A stretch of 64,000 nucleotides of DNA from an uncultured Prevotella sp. (GCA_945873145.1 CAMCBZ010000001.1:62001-126000), one strand, 5' to 3'; shown: positions 8,915-18,631, counted from the first letter of the stretch. A program made the numbers and translations. Notes: generated by a model not told the origin, from the sequence alone.

Positions 8915-9709
8915 ATGCAAATCTGGAATTTCTTTCTGTTTTTCGCCCTTGCCGCCATCCTCTTCTGGGCGCTCGGCGCCTTCTTTTCCTGGAAGGGAAA
9001 GAAAGCCTTGGCTGTCGGGGCCACCGTGGCGGGCCTGGTTGTCTTCCTTTCCTATATCATCGTGCTGTGGACCGCTCTCGACCGTCCGCCGATGCGCACG
9101 ATGGGCGAGACGCGTCTGTGGTACTCGCTCTTCCTGCCGTTGATGGGGCTGATTGTCTACAGCCGGTGGAACTATAAGTGGTTGCTGTCGTTCTCTACCG
9201 TGTTGGCTGCTGTGTTTATCACCATCAACCTCTTCAAGCCAGAGATACACAGCAAGACAATGATGCCCGCACTGCAAAGCCCGTGGTTCGCTCCGCATGT
9301 CATCATCTACATGATGGCTTACGCGCTGCTTGGCGCCGCCTTTGTCATGGCTGTCTACCTGCTCTTCTTCCATCACCATGAGGCACCGTCGGACAAGGAG
9401 TGGACGGTCACCGACAACCTCGTCTATGTCGGTTGGGCTTTTCTCACCCTCGGCATGCTCTCCGGTGCCTTGTGGGCCAAGATGGCGTGGGGCAACTACT
9501 GGGCATGGGATCCTAAGGAGACGTGGGCGGCGGCTACGTGGCTCGCCTATCTGGTTTATATCCATTATCGGCTGCGGCGGCAGAGCAACATGCGCTTTGC
9601 CCTGTGGGTGCTCATCGTCAACTTCGCCTTGTTGCAAATGTGCTGGTGGGGCATTAACTACCTGCCGTCAGCACAAGGAACCAGTGTGCACACGTATTAC
9701 ATGAACTGA
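8915..9709 (+). CDS. ccsA: Cytochrome c assembly protein, CcsA/ResC type
   Basis: Polytopic heme-handling protein of system II cytochrome c maturation. The 264-residue sequence has about seven to eight membrane spans. It carries the tryptophan-rich signature in MAWGNYWAWDPKETWAAATW (around residues 190-209), with conserved histidines nearby (PHVIIYMMAYALLG). It is the last gene of the nrfH-nrfA-resB-ccsA operon; the 23-bp repeat array and a bidirectional terminator follow. It probably matures the nine heme sites of NrfHA, and perhaps other cytochromes. Confidence 0.92.
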   Translation: MQIWNFFLFFALAAILFWALGAFFSWKGKKALAVGATVAGLVVFLSYIIVLWTALDRPPMRTMGETRLWYSLFLPLMGLIVYSRWNYKWLLSFSTVLAAVFITINLFKPEIHSKTMMPALQSPWFAPHVIIYMMAYALLGAAFVMAVYLLFFHHHEAPSDKEWTVTDNLVYVGWAFLTLGMLSGALWAKMAWGNYWAWDPKETWAAATWLAYLVYIHYRLRRQSNMRFALWVLIVNFALLQMCWWGINYLPSAQGTSVHTYYMN

Positions 9710-9740
9710 GATCTTAGTGTTTTTACGCGCATTTGTTCAT

Positions 9741-9831
9741 GGTCAAACGTTCGTTGGATGATTGGTCAAACGTTCGTTAGCCAATTGGACGACGTTCGTT
9801 TGACTATTGGTCAAACGAATGTTTGACCATC
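9741..9831. repeat. Tandem 23-bp array of GGTCAAACGTTCGTT units
   Basis: Four units start at 9741, 9764, 9787 and 9809. The first two share GGTCAAACGTTCGTT exactly; the third is GGACGACGTTCGTTTGAC; the fourth, GGTCAAACGAATGTTTGACC, is itself a palindrome. Units 3 and 4 also pair as an inverted repeat. The array lies between the ccsA stop and the terminator shared with guaA. Apart from these elements the gap 9710-10048 holds nothing I recognise. Confidence 0.85.
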
Positions 9832-9913
9832 AATAAACAACGCTTTTAACGATTTCATAACGATTGAAATGAAATGATTATTAGCCAGTTGCATGTTCAG
9901 ACTGCTTGCTTGG

Positions 9914-9959
9914 CTAAAAAAATCCCGATACAGAATCATCTGTACCGGGATTTTTTTAG
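9914..9959. terminator. Bidirectional terminator between ccsA and guaA
   Basis: CTAAAAAAATCCCG (9914-9927) and CGGGATTTTTTTAG (9946-9959) form the outer stem and TACAGA/TCTGTA the inner stem, with an ATCA loop. The A-tract and T-tract allow termination from either side of two convergent operons. Confidence 0.92.
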
Positions 9960-10048
9960 TTTGAATATCCTTTTGTGAGAGTTTGTATATCTCTCTGTGA
10001 GAGCTGCGCAAGCGCCATTTGCTCATGCACAGCGCTTGCTGTCATTCC

Positions 10049-11593
10049 TTACTCCCACTCGATTGTCGAAGGCGGTTTTGAGGAGATGTCATAGCAAACG
10101 CGGTTGACACCCTTGACCTTGCGGATGATCTCGTTGCTCACGTCGGCCATGAAGTCATAGGGCAGACGGGCCCAGTCGGCTGTCATAGCGTCCATAGAGG
10201 TCACGGCGCGCAGGGCTACGGGATGCTCATAGGTGCGCTCGTCGCCCATCACTCCTACGGAGCGGATGGTGGAGAGCAGCACGGTACCGGCCTGCCAGAC
10301 GTGGTCGTAGAGGCTCGTGCCGTCCGACATCTTGTAGTCGTGCATCTTCTCGATGTAGATATCATCGGCATCTTGCAGGATGCGCACCTTCTCGCGGGTG
10401 ATGTCGCCAAGGATACGCACGGCGAGACCTGGGCCCGGGAAGGGATGACGCTTGATGAGACGCTCAGGCATCTGCAGCTGATAGCCCACGCGGCGCACCT
10501 CGTCCTTGAACAGCCATTTCAGCGGTTCGCAGAGCTGAAGCTTCATGTCCTTGGGCAGCCCGCCCACGTTGTGGTGGCTCTTGATGGTCATGCCGGTGAT
10601 GCTCAGGCTCTCGATGCGGTCGGGATAGATGGTGCCCTGAGCGAGCCATTTGGCGTCGGTGATCTTCTTAGCCTCGGCGTTGAAGACCTCCACGAAGTCG
10701 CGGCCGATGATCTTGCGCTTCTTCTCCGGGTCAGTGACGCCTTCGAGGTCCTTGAAGAACTTCTCGCTGGCATCCACGCCGATGACGTTCAGTCCCAGAC
10801 CGTTGTAGGCTTCCATGACCTTTTGGAACTCATTCTTGCGCAGCATGCCGTGGTCGACGAAGATACACGTGAGGTTCTTGCCGATGGCACGGTGGAGCAG
10901 GGTAGCGCAGACACTGGAGTCCACACCGCCGGAAAGACCGAGGATGACGCGGTCGTTGCCGAGCTGCTCTTTCAGCTCCTTGACGGTGGAGTCGACAAAC
11001 GAGGCCGGACTCCACTCCTGACGGCTGCCGCAGATGTCGACGACAAAGTTGCGGAGCAGCTGAGTGCCCTGTGTGGTGTGGTACACCTCGGGGTGGAACT
11101 GCACGCACCACACGGGGTTGGTGTCGCTGGCAAAGGCGGCGTACTTCACGTCGGCGGTGGAGCCGATGACATGATAGTCGCTCGGGATGGCGGTGATCGT
11201 GTCGCCGTGGCTCATCCACACCTGTGAGTTGGGCTCAAAGCCTTTGAAGAGCGGATTGCTGGCATCGAACTGCTGGAGATTGGCGCGACCGTACTCACGG
11301 GTGCCGGTCTGCTCTACCTTACCGCCACCGGAGTAGCTGATGAACTGCGCACCGTAGCAGATGCCCAGCACCGGATACTTACCGATGAACTGGCTGAGGT
11401 CTACCTTGAAGGCTTCCTTGTCGTGGACAGAGTAAGGACTGCCGCTGAGGATGACACCGATGACGCCCGTGTCGTCCTTGGGAAACTTGTTGTAGGGCAG
11501 AATCTCGCAGAAGGTGTCCAGCTCGCGAACACGGCGGCCGATGAGCTGCGTGGTCTGCGATCCGAAATCAAGAATGATAATCTTCTGTTGCAT
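10049..11593 (-). CDS. guaA: GMP synthase (glutamine-hydrolysing)
   Basis: Converts XMP, ATP and glutamine to GMP in cytoplasmic purine synthesis. The 514-residue protein has an N-terminal class I amidotransferase domain (nucleophile in GICYGAQF near residue 79, His-Glu in QFHPEVYH near 168). An ATP-pyrophosphatase domain with the PP-loop [12 protein letters not shown] follows near residue 220. The C-terminal dimerisation domain ends [17 protein letters not shown], as in most GuaA proteins. It is the second gene after the nucleotidyltransferase, 44 bp away. Confidence 0.97.
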   Translation of the reverse strand: MQQKIIILDFGSQTTQLIGRRVRELDTFCEILPYNKFPKDDTGVIGVILSGSPYSVHDKEAFKVDLSQFIGKYPVLGICYGAQFISYSGGGKVEQTGTREYGRANLQQFDASNPLFKGFEPNSQVWMSHGDTITAIPSDYHVIGSTADVKYAAFASDTNPVWCVQFHPEVYHTTQGTQLLRNFVVDICGSRQEWSPASFVDSTVKELKEQLGNDRVILGLSGGVDSSVCATLLHRAIGKNLTCIFVDHGMLRKNEFQKVMEAYNGLGLNVIGVDASEKFFKDLEGVTDPEKKRKIIGRDFVEVFNAEAKKITDAKWLAQGTIYPDRIESLSITGMTIKSHHNVGGLPKDMKLQLCEPLKWLFKDEVRRVGYQLQMPERLIKRHPFPGPGLAVRILGDITREKVRILQDADDIYIEKMHDYKMSDGTSLYDHVWQAGTVLLSTIRSVGVMGDERTYEHPVALRAVTSMDAMTADWARLPYDFMADVSNEIIRKVKGVNRVCYDISSKPPSTIEWE

Positions 11594-11637
11594 AAACGAT
11601 ATGTTAATGTTGAATGATCAATGTTGAATATTGAATG

Positions 11638-12465
11638 CTACAGCGTTTTGAGGAACTGCTCCGCCTCGGCCAGCGTGTCCTGCTTGCCTACGTCGAGGAG
11701 CCGGAGGTCGTTTTTGACATATCCCTTGATGGGCACGTCGCGGCACGTCTTGAGATAGAAGTCCATGATTGGGAACTTTGCCGGCCAGCCAACCATCTTG
11801 GGGAATAGAGTGGGGGAGAAGGTGTGGATGCCGCTGAAGGCATACATGTGGTAGCGGCCGGCGAGAAGCGGCGGTTGCTCTGCGTCGACGGTGAGCGGAA
11901 ACTCCACCTCTGAGAGTGCCTCGCGCACGTCGGGCCACGGCGTTTTCACCTCGCCCGTCTCGATATTCACCCATCCGACGAGGAGCATCTGGTCGTTGAA
12001 GAGCAGATAGCGGCGCGTCTTGCGCCAGCTGACGAGCAGTTGCGCGCCTGCCATGACATGCGGCACGCCGCACTCCGGGCACATCACCTTCGGGTCATGC
12101 CGATAGAACTTGCCGAGGTCGACATTGCTCAGAATGTCCACATTATGAATAAGGATAGGGTAGTGAGGGTCGAAGAGAGGGGCAGCGTGGCGTATGCCGC
12201 CACCGGTGTCAAGGAGTTGCTCGCTCTCATCGCTGACGCGGATGTCGAGTCCAAAGTTGTTGTTGGCATTGAGATAGTCAACGATCTGTCCGGAAAAATG
12301 GTGGACGTTGACCACAAAGCGCGTGACACCGGCATCGCGCAATTTGAAGATTACGCGCTTGAGCAGGGGCTCACCGCCAACCTCCACCATAGCTTTTGGC
12401 ATGTGGTCGGTGAGGGGCTTGAGGCGTGTGCCCAAGCCTGCTGCGAAAATCATTGCTTGCATCAT
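11638..12465 (-). CDS. Sugar-1-phosphate nucleotidyltransferase (MurU/GlmU-N-like)
   Basis: Transfers a nucleotide to a sugar 1-phosphate; the exact sugar is not clear. The 275-residue protein starts MQAMIFAAGLGTRLKPLTDH, followed by MPKAMVEVGGEPLL. This is the GxGTRLxPLT...PK active-site signature, with LDTGGGI and HNVDILSN further on for substrate and metal binding. Length and style resemble MurNAc-1-phosphate uridylyltransferase MurU and mannose-1-phosphate guanylyltransferases. The MurU option would fit cell-wall recycling alongside murQ, but the MurU partner kinase AmgK is not adjacent. It is upstream of guaA in the same transcript. Confidence 0.82.
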   Translation of the reverse strand: MMQAMIFAAGLGTRLKPLTDHMPKAMVEVGGEPLLKRVIFKLRDAGVTRFVVNVHHFSGQIVDYLNANNNFGLDIRVSDESEQLLDTGGGIRHAAPLFDPHYPILIHNVDILSNVDLGKFYRHDPKVMCPECGVPHVMAGAQLLVSWRKTRRYLLFNDQMLLVGWVNIETGEVKTPWPDVREALSEVEFPLTVDAEQPPLLAGRYHMYAFSGIHTFSPTLFPKMVGWPAKFPIMDFYLKTCRDVPIKGYVKNDLRLLDVGKQDTLAEAEQFLKTL

Positions 12466-12493
12466 CTCTTAAAAGCTCTTCGCTGTGTTGGTG

Positions 12494-12525
12494 CAAAGAT
12501 ACCAATAATTTATGTTTCTGACAAA
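12494..12525 (-). promoter_or_regulatory. Promoter of the nucleotidyltransferase-guaA operon
   Basis: On the minus strand, TTTG (12522-12525), a 20-bp spacer, and TATCTTTG (12494-12501) give a textbook Bacteroidetes promoter about 30 bp upstream of the first gene. Confidence 0.8.
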
Positions 12526-12618
12526 TTTCGTGGCATCTTTCATGGCTTCATGTCTAAATAAACGACAGATGCTGACGGTCAGTCCGCCAGCATCGTCGTT
12601 GTGGAGTCCTTGTGTCGG

Positions 12619-13278
12619 TCAGAGCTTGTCGCCGTAGCAGAGGTCGCCGGCGTCGCCAAATCCCGGCACGATGTATTTGTGCTCGTTCATTCCCGGGTCG
12701 ATGGCGGCGCACCAGATGGTGGTCTTGTCGTCGGGGAATACCGACTTGATGTGGTCGATGCCCTCTTCCGTGGCGATGACGCAGCAGACGTGGATGCGCT
12801 TGGGCGTGCCTTTGGAGAGGAAAGCCTTGTAGCCCAGCTCCATGCTGCCGCCGGTGGCGAGCATTGGGTCGGCGATGATGAGCGTCTTGGCGTCGATGCT
12901 TGGCGTGGCGAGATACTCCACGTGTATGCCTACCTTGTGGTGCTCCTTGTCGGTATATTCGCGGTAGGCCGAGACGAAGGCGTTGCCCGCATGGTCGAAG
13001 ATGTTGAGAAAGCCCTGATGAAAAGGCAGTCCGGCACGGAAGATCGTAGCCAGCACAAGCTTGTCTGTCGGTACGTTGACACGTGCGATGCCTAAGGGCG
13101 TGGCTACGTCGCGCTGCTCATAGTTGAGCCGTTTTGAGATCTCGAAGGCCTCGTATTCACCTACCCGCATGATGTTGTTGCGGAAGAGCAGCCGGTTTTT
13201 CTGGTATTCAGCGTCGCGCATCTCGGCCATGTACTGTCCGATGATACTGTTTTCTTTTGATAAGTTGATAACTTCCAT
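12619..13278 (-). CDS. upp: Uracil phosphoribosyltransferase
   Basis: Salvages uracil to UMP using PRPP in the cytoplasm. The 219-residue protein carries the PRPP-binding loop IIADPMLATGGSMELGYKA (around residues 133-151), LATIFRAGLPFHQGF in the middle, and the uracil-binding C-terminus PGFGDAGDLCYGDKL. It is monocistronic on the minus strand and divergent from pckA, with its own promoter. Confidence 0.96.
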   Translation of the reverse strand: MEVINLSKENSIIGQYMAEMRDAEYQKNRLLFRNNIMRVGEYEAFEISKRLNYEQRDVATPLGIARVNVPTDKLVLATIFRAGLPFHQGFLNIFDHAGNAFVSAYREYTDKEHHKVGIHVEYLATPSIDAKTLIIADPMLATGGSMELGYKAFLSKGTPKRIHVCCVIATEEGIDHIKSVFPDDKTTIWCAAIDPGMNEHKYIVPGFGDAGDLCYGDKL

Positions 13279-13329
13279 CTTGTTGATATAGTGTTTTTGA
13301 GTTTAGTATGAATTGTAAAAGGGGTGATA

Positions 13330-13359
13330 CAAAGGTAGTTAGTTTTTGCAAAGTGCAAA
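13330..13359 (-). promoter_or_regulatory. upp promoter
   Basis: On the minus strand, TTTG (13356-13359), an 18-bp spacer and TACCTTTG (13330-13337) fit the Bacteroidetes pattern, about 50 bp before the start codon. Confidence 0.7.
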
Positions 13360-13442
13360 TGTCAAAACTTAGAAGAAGTGATAGTTTTTAATATCTTTAA
13401 CCTAAAAACAATTGTTGGGGAGGGAAATTTAAGTTGCAAACT

Positions 13443-13473
13443 TTTGGGAGTTATTATCTTTTTGCTACCTTTG
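13443..13473 (+). promoter_or_regulatory. pckA promoter
   Basis: TTTG (13443-13446), a 19-bp spacer and TACCTTTG (13466-13473) match the consensus. The predicted leader is about 48 nt. Confidence 0.8.
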
Positions 13474-13528
13474 CATTCGAATTAAATCAAGGTAGAATAC
13501 CATTCACAACTTAAATACATTTTATAAA

Positions 13529-15145
13529 ATGGCAAAGTTTGATAAATCAGTTTTAGCAAGCTACGGAATCCAGACAGGTACTGCAGAGGTTCTGTACAAT
13601 CCTTCTTACGAGGTGCTGTTCAACGAGGAGACCAAGGAAGGTCTTGAGGGCTACGAGGTTGGTCACGAGACAGAGTTAGGTGCTGTTGACGTGTTCACCG
13701 GTATCTACACAGGTCGTTCTCCTAAGGATAAGTTCATCGTTGACGATGAGACTTCTCATGACACTGTATGGTGGGACTCTGAGGAGTATCACAACGACAA
13801 CCACCGTGCTACCAAGGAGGCTTGGAATGCTGTGAAGGAGATTGCCAAGAAGGAGCTCTCCAACAAGAAGCTGTATGTCGTTGATGGCTTCTGCGGCACA
13901 CACCGCGACACACGTATGAAGGTTCGCTTCATCGTGGAGGTTGCTTGGCAGGCTCACTTCGTGACAAATATGTTCATCCGTCCAAAGACAACTGCTGACT
14001 TCGAGCAGGAGCCGGACTTCATCGTCTACAATGCTTCTAAGGCTAAGGTTGAGAACTGGAAAGAGCTTGGCCTGCACTCTGAGACTTGTGTGATGTTCAA
14101 CGTCACCAGCAAGGAGCAGGTGATCATCAATACATGGTATGGTGGTGAGATGAAGAAGGGTATGTTCTCTATGCAGAACTACTTCTTGCCTCTGAAGGGC
14201 ATCGCTTCCATGCACTGCTCTGCCAACACAGACAAGAACGGTGAGAACACCGCTATCTTCTTCGGTCTGTCTGGTACAGGTAAGACCACGCTGTCTACCG
14301 ATCCTAAGCGTCTGCTTATCGGTGATGACGAGCACGGATGGGACGACAAGGGCGTGTTCAACCTCGAAGGCGGTTGCTACGCTAAGGTCATCAACCTCGA
14401 CAAGGAGGCTGAGCCTGACATCTACGGCGCTATCACACGCGATGCTCTGCTGGAGAACGTTACCGTTGACAAGGACGGCAAGATCGACTTCGCAGACAAG
14501 AGCGTCACCGAGAACACGCGTGTCAGCTATCCTATCTACCACATCAAGAACATCCAGCGTCCTGAGAGCGAGGGTCCCGCTGCTAAGCAGGTGATCTTCC
14601 TGAGCGCTGACGCCTTCGGTGTGTTGCCTCCAGTATCTATCCTGAACGCTGAGCAGACGAAGTACTACTTCCTCTCTGGCTTCACAGCTAAGCTGGCTGG
14701 TACAGAGCGCGGTATCACAGAGCCGACTCCTACCTTCTCTGCTTGCTTCGGCCAGGCTTTCCTGGAGCTGCATCCTACAAAGTATGCTGAGGAGCTCGTT
14801 CGCCACATGGAGAAGAGCGGTGCTAAGGCTTACCTGGTCAACACTGGCTGGAACGGTACTGGCAAGCGTATCTCTATCCGCGATACACGTGGTATCATCG
14901 ACCGCATCCTCGATCACGAGATCGACAAGGCTCCTACGAAGACCATTCCTTACTTCAACTTCGTTGTTCCTACAGAGCTCGAGGGTGTGAACAAGGACAT
15001 CCTGGATCCTCGTGATACATACAAGGACGCTTCTGAGTGGGACGCTAAGGCCAAGGATCTGGCTCAGCGCTTCATCAAGAACTTCAAGAAGTACGAAGGC
15101 AACGAGGCTGGTAAGGCTCTCGTCGCTGCTGGTCCTCAGCTCTAA
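13529..15145 (+). CDS. pckA: Phosphoenolpyruvate carboxykinase (ATP)
   Basis: Interconverts oxaloacetate plus ATP with PEP plus CO2 plus ADP. In Bacteroidales it generally runs in the CO2-fixing direction toward succinate and propionate. The 538-residue protein has the P-loop [11 protein letters not shown] (around residues 246-256), the metal-binding [35 protein letters not shown] near residue 55, and [20 protein letters not shown]. Codon choice is strongly biased toward a small set, as in highly expressed genes. It stands alone between its own promoter and terminator. Confidence 0.98.
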   Translation: MAKFDKSVLASYGIQTGTAEVLYNPSYEVLFNEETKEGLEGYEVGHETELGAVDVFTGIYTGRSPKDKFIVDDETSHDTVWWDSEEYHNDNHRATKEAWNAVKEIAKKELSNKKLYVVDGFCGTHRDTRMKVRFIVEVAWQAHFVTNMFIRPKTTADFEQEPDFIVYNASKAKVENWKELGLHSETCVMFNVTSKEQVIINTWYGGEMKKGMFSMQNYFLPLKGIASMHCSANTDKNGENTAIFFGLSGTGKTTLSTDPKRLLIGDDEHGWDDKGVFNLEGGCYAKVINLDKEAEPDIYGAITRDALLENVTVDKDGKIDFADKSVTENTRVSYPIYHIKNIQRPESEGPAAKQVIFLSADAFGVLPPVSILNAEQTKYYFLSGFTAKLAGTERGITEPTPTFSACFGQAFLELHPTKYAEELVRHMEKSGAKAYLVNTGWNGTGKRISIRDTRGIIDRILDHEIDKAPTKTIPYFNFVVPTELEGVNKDILDPRDTYKDASEWDAKAKDLAQRFIKNFKKYEGNEAGKALVAAGPQL

Positions 15146-15244
15146 TCGTCTTGAAGAAAGTCGAGACAGTAAGACACTCTCTCCTATATATAATAAGGAG
15201 TATGAACTCCGTATGTAGATAGCGGGAGACAGTCTTCAACATAC

Positions 15245-15279
15245 ACCTCCCCGGTACCTCGGTACTGGGGAGGTTTTTT
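15245..15279 (+). terminator. pckA terminator
   Basis: ACCTCCCC (15245-15252) pairs with GGGGAGGT (15267-15274), with an inner GTAC/GTAC stem and a six-T tail. A single TATATATAATAAGGAG unit (15184-15200) lies between the stop codon and this hairpin. Confidence 0.9.
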
Positions 15280-15395
15280 AGTGCCCCTACGTCTGTTATT
15301 TCTTGCACAATACGGGGTTTTTGTGCCGTTCCCGGGCTTGTTTTTTGCAGCAGCAGACTTTTTTTGTCATTGGAATGAAAATAAAGTGAATAATA

Positions 15396-15427
15396 TTTGG
15401 AGGATTCTCAACTATTGCTTATCTTTG
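15396..15427 (+). promoter_or_regulatory. Promoter of the small membrane peptide unit
   Basis: TTTG (15396-15399), a 20-bp spacer and TATCTTTG (15420-15427) is a full match to the Bacteroidetes consensus. It lies downstream of the pckA terminator, so it serves a separate unit. Confidence 0.75.
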
Positions 15428-15503
15428 CAGTGTCTTCGTGAGAAGATATACATAAAGTTTCATTAGGTTAGTAGTTTGATAGATTTTTTAAGGTAAAGTT
15501 AGG

Positions 15504-15602
15504 ATGATGTTATTAGATTTAGAATCTATATCAATGGTGGTTTTGGTCATATTGATGACCGCGCTAAGCGTTTTTTTCTTGGTGAACAACCACGTTGAGT
15601 AA
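15504..15602 (+). CDS. Putative 32-residue single-span membrane peptide
   Basis: The ORF reads MMLLDLESISMVVLVILMTA then LSVFFLVNNHVE. It has a short acidic head, a continuous hydrophobic span (about residues 11-27) and a polar tail. It lies about 70 nt downstream of a consensus promoter and 15 nt upstream of a hairpin terminator, so the ORF fills a dedicated transcript. The family is unknown to me. A small toxin-like or membrane-protein regulator peptide is possible, and so is a non-coding RNA that contains a chance ORF. The rest of the gap 15146-15788 holds only the elements listed separately. Confidence 0.5.
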   Translation: MMLLDLESISMVVLVILMTALSVFFLVNNHVE

Positions 15603-15617
15603 CATCATTCTACGAAG

Positions 15618-15650
15618 AAGACAGTGCAAGTGATTGTATTGTCTTTTTTT
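15618..15650 (+). terminator. Terminator of the small membrane peptide unit
   Basis: AAGACA-TGCAA and TTGTA-TGTCTT arms enclose a short GTGA loop and are followed by a run of eight T residues. The hairpin is just downstream of the 32-residue ORF. Confidence 0.75.
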
Positions 15651-15788
15651 TGTGCCCTATCGACAATAAGCACTAAACAACCTTAAAAACCCTTTGCAAA
15701 AGCGACTTTTTACATAATATTCGGGAAAAACCGCTTTATTTACGAGAATTCTAAGTAAATTTGCAACTAAAATAATATATCGCGCGAA

Positions 15789-17138
15789 ATGATAAAGAAG
15801 TTCTTGGCATTTGCCTGCATGGCGTTGGCTATGTTTGCATTTTCTTCATGCCTCAACTCCGATGAAGATGAAATAACCTACTATGACGATACTGCAGTGA
15901 CAGCATTCTCGCTCAGTGCCGCCAATAGATACATCCACACCACCGCTTCTGATGGCGTGACGGACAGCGTGTATAAGACTTCGCTGACCGTGTCGGGCTA
16001 TGCCTTCTCCATCGATCAGCAACAAAGACTGATTTATAATCCCGATTCCTTGCCCGTAGGAACCGATGTCGCTCACGTCCTGGCGACCATCTCAAGTAAG
16101 AATAGTGGCACTATCGTGCTCAACCTGAAGAGTAAGGCTGGGCAGGACTCATTGGCCTACTACTCTTCAACAGACTCTATCGACTTCACAAATCCCGTAC
16201 GCGTACGCGTCTATAACACCCAGGGTACGGCCTATCGCGAGTATACCGTGAAGGTCAACGTGCACCAGCAGGAGGGCGATGTCTTTAAGTGGAACTCCAC
16301 AGAAGCGCCGGCTCTCCAGACTGTCACCGACCGCCGGATGGTCGTCAATGGCGATGAGCTCTATCTCTTCGGCTTAAAAGACGGTGCTACCGTGGGCTTT
16401 GTCTACAGCAATCAGACTTGGAAACAGCTGAGCCGCTCCTTTGGTGGCGACGCCTATAAGAATGTTGTCGTGCAGCAGGGCAGTGTCTATGTCCTTGACG
16501 GCAATGCGCTTCTTCGCAGCAGCGACGGTGAGCAGTGGCAGAATGTAGCCACGCTGAGTGGCGTCAAACAGCTGTTGGGTGCTACCCCCGCACGGCTCTA
16601 TGCGCTGACAGATGCGGGTCTCAGCTATTCGCCGGACCAGGGCGCTACGTGGACTGCGGATGTTTTGGACGACGCATCCGACAATCTGCCGGAGACAGAC
16701 TTGAACTTTGTCTGCTCGGCTGCGGTCACCAACGACAATACTTACAACCTGCTGTTGATCGGAAACCGCAACGGAAAGACCGTGACGTGGGCGAAGGTGG
16801 AGGAAAACGGCAACGGCGCGCAGAGCCAGCCGTGGTATCTCTTCACCGACGACGAATATAATCTGAAGACACTGCCCAGCCTGAGCAACCTGCAAGTGGT
16901 GAACTGTGAGGGTAAGCTCTTGGCTATTGGTGGTGATCTGAAGACGATCTACAGCAGTCTCGACCAAGGACTCACATGGTCGGCAGAGACTACCTATACG
17001 CTTCCAGCCGCTCTCGTGGGCGCGGCAGTGCCGGCAGCGATGACAGTGGGACAGAAGGGAATGATCTATCTCTCCGCGTCTGCCTCACCGGCTGTCTACT
17101 ATGGTCGTCTGACCCGCTACGGGTGGGCTGAGAAATAG
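15789..17138 (+). CDS. DUF6242-like surface lipoprotein
   Basis: Predicted lipoprotein of 449 residues. The signal peptide ends in the lipobox FSSC with Cys21 as the lipidation site. An acidic SDEDE stretch follows, as in Bacteroidetes surface-export signals. Residues up to about 160 look like an Ig/cadherin-type fold. The remainder contains BNR/Kelch-like beta-propeller repeats (LLRSSDGEQWQNVATLS, YSPDQGATWTADV, YSSLDQGLTWSAET). The gene heads a co-directional envelope block and is followed 24 bp later by the DUF6089 barrel gene. Function is unknown; a role in outer-membrane assembly or ligand binding is inferred from context only. Confidence 0.75.
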   Translation: MIKKFLAFACMALAMFAFSSCLNSDEDEITYYDDTAVTAFSLSAANRYIHTTASDGVTDSVYKTSLTVSGYAFSIDQQQRLIYNPDSLPVGTDVAHVLATISSKNSGTIVLNLKSKAGQDSLAYYSSTDSIDFTNPVRVRVYNTQGTAYREYTVKVNVHQQEGDVFKWNSTEAPALQTVTDRRMVVNGDELYLFGLKDGATVGFVYSNQTWKQLSRSFGGDAYKNVVVQQGSVYVLDGNALLRSSDGEQWQNVATLSGVKQLLGATPARLYALTDAGLSYSPDQGATWTADVLDDASDNLPETDLNFVCSAAVTNDNTYNLLLIGNRNGKTVTWAKVEENGNGAQSQPWYLFTDDEYNLKTLPSLSNLQVVNCEGKLLAIGGDLKTIYSSLDQGLTWSAETTYTLPAALVGAAVPAAMTVGQKGMIYLSASASPAVYYGRLTRYGWAEK

Positions 17139-17162
17139 TCGGGGGTTGAAAACCACGCGCGT

Positions 17163-17864
17163 ATGAAGTTGCGGCAGTTTGCTTCCCTTGTCTTCCTGGT
17201 CTTGATGGCGGTTCCATCCATGGCGCAGGACGACAGCGAATACCGGCTTGAGGTCGGTGTCGGCGCGGGTGCGGTGGGCTATCTCGGCGACTTCAACGGC
17301 AACCTGACGAAAGATCTCCAGCCTGCCGTGTCGCTGATGGGAAGATATGTCTTCAACCCTTATATGGCGTTGCGGCTCAACGTGGCCAAAGGCACGATGA
17401 AAGGCTCGTCGGCTGATGTGGAGACCTACTATCCCGACTATGCCGACCAGGTCTATACCTTTAAGAACTCGCTCTATGATGTCTCTGTGCTCTATGAGTT
17501 GAATTTCTGGCCTTACGGCACGGGTAGGGACTACAGAGGCGCCAAACGGCTCACGCCCTTCGTCTTTGCAGGACTGGGTATGACCTACGCCAACGTGAAA
17601 CAGACCGACGGTGGCAAGAAAGGCAAGGTGGCCTTTAACCTGCCCTTAGGCTTGGGATTGAAATACAAAATCGGTGAACGGGTGAACGTGGGATTGGAAT
17701 GGGCCATACATTTCGCGCAGAATGATGAGCTCGACGGGGTGAAAGATCCCTATTACATCAAAAGCAGCGGACTGTTTAAAAACACTGATTGCTACTCGCT
17801 GCTGCAAGCAACACTCACCTATAGCTTCTCACCCAAATGTACAACGTGCAATAAAGAATTTTAG
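17163..17864 (+). CDS. DUF6089 family outer-membrane beta-barrel protein (PorG-like)
   Basis: A 233-residue protein with a signal peptide (cleavage after SMAQ, about residue 22) and an eight-strand barrel pattern of alternating hydrophobic residues. It has the typical [17 protein letters not shown] start and ends in aromatic strands. The order barrel, uppS, bamA, skp matches Porphyromonas gingivalis, where to my knowledge the corresponding gene is porG of the type IX secretion system. Whether this protein serves type IX secretion here cannot be judged, as no other por genes are in the window. It lies 2 bp before uppS. Confidence 0.8.
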   Translation: MKLRQFASLVFLVLMAVPSMAQDDSEYRLEVGVGAGAVGYLGDFNGNLTKDLQPAVSLMGRYVFNPYMALRLNVAKGTMKGSSADVETYYPDYADQVYTFKNSLYDVSVLYELNFWPYGTGRDYRGAKRLTPFVFAGLGMTYANVKQTDGGKKGKVAFNLPLGLGLKYKIGERVNVGLEWAIHFAQNDELDGVKDPYYIKSSGLFKNTDCYSLLQATLTYSFSPKCTTCNKEF

Positions 17865-17866
17865 AT

Positions 17867-18631
17867 ATGGCAGAACTCGATATGACAAGGATTCCTCAAC
17901 ACATCGCCATCATCATGGACGGTAATGGTCGTTGGGCTACTGAGCGCGGTAAAGACCGCTCTTACGGTCATCAGGCCGGCGTGGACACGGTGCGCAGAAT
18001 CACTTCCGAGTGTGTACGGCTCGGCGTGAAATATCTCACGCTCTACACCTTCTCCACAGAGAACTGGAACCGTCCTGCCACTGAGATCCATGCGCTGATG
18101 GGACTCGTGCTGACGTCGCTTGAGGATGAAATCTTCATGAAGAACAACGTCAGATTCCGTGTCATCGGCGACGTGAAGCGCTTGCCCGATGAGGTGCAGC
18201 AGAAGCTCAAGGAGACCGAAGAGCATACCAAGAACAACAAGGCCATGACGATGGTCGTGGCACTGAGCTATTCTTCGCGTTGGGAAATCACGCAGGCTGT
18301 GAAAGACATCATCGAAGAGCGCACACGCCCTGAGCGTCTCGGACGGCAGCATGTCGAAAGCTTCGATATCACGGAAGACCTCATCAGCCAGCACATGCAG
18401 ACGAACTTCATGCCCGATCCCGACCTGCTGATCCGTACCGGTGGCGAGTTGCGCATCAGCAACTTCCTGCTGTGGCAGATCGCTTACAGTGAGCTCTACT
18501 TCTGCGACACCTATTGGCCTGACTTCTCTGAGGAAGACTTGCACAAAGCCATCCTCAGCTATCAGTCGCGTCAGCGCCGCTTTGGCAAGACCGAACAGCA
18601 GGTGGAAGAGAATACCGAGGATAACATATAA
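17867..18631 (+). CDS. uppS: Isoprenyl transferase (undecaprenyl diphosphate synthase)
   Basis: Cis-prenyltransferase that extends farnesyl diphosphate with isopentenyl diphosphate to make the C55 carrier lipid for peptidoglycan and O-antigen. The 254-residue protein has [20 protein letters not shown] (catalytic Asp in MDGNGRW), [14 protein letters not shown], and the C-terminal [20 protein letters not shown] substrate-binding motif. It is tightly packed, 2 bp after the barrel gene and 17 bp before bamA. Confidence 0.96.
   Translation: MAELDMTRIPQHIAIIMDGNGRWATERGKDRSYGHQAGVDTVRRITSECVRLGVKYLTLYTFSTENWNRPATEIHALMGLVLTSLEDEIFMKNNVRFRVIGDVKRLPDEVQQKLKETEEHTKNNKAMTMVVALSYSSRWEITQAVKDIIEERTRPERLGRQHVESFDITEDLISQHMQTNFMPDPDLLIRTGGELRISNFLLWQIAYSELYFCDTYWPDFSEEDLHKAILSYQSRQRRFGKTEQQVEENTEDNI

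Noticed and set aside
10223..11227. 334-codon plus-strand open frame within guaA
   Set aside because: Antisense shadow of guaA; the sequence is His/Val/Asp-rich in the manner of complement frames.
13676..14917. 413-codon minus-strand open frame within pckA
   Set aside because: Shadow of a highly biased pckA coding strand; the translation is low-complexity and lacks domains.
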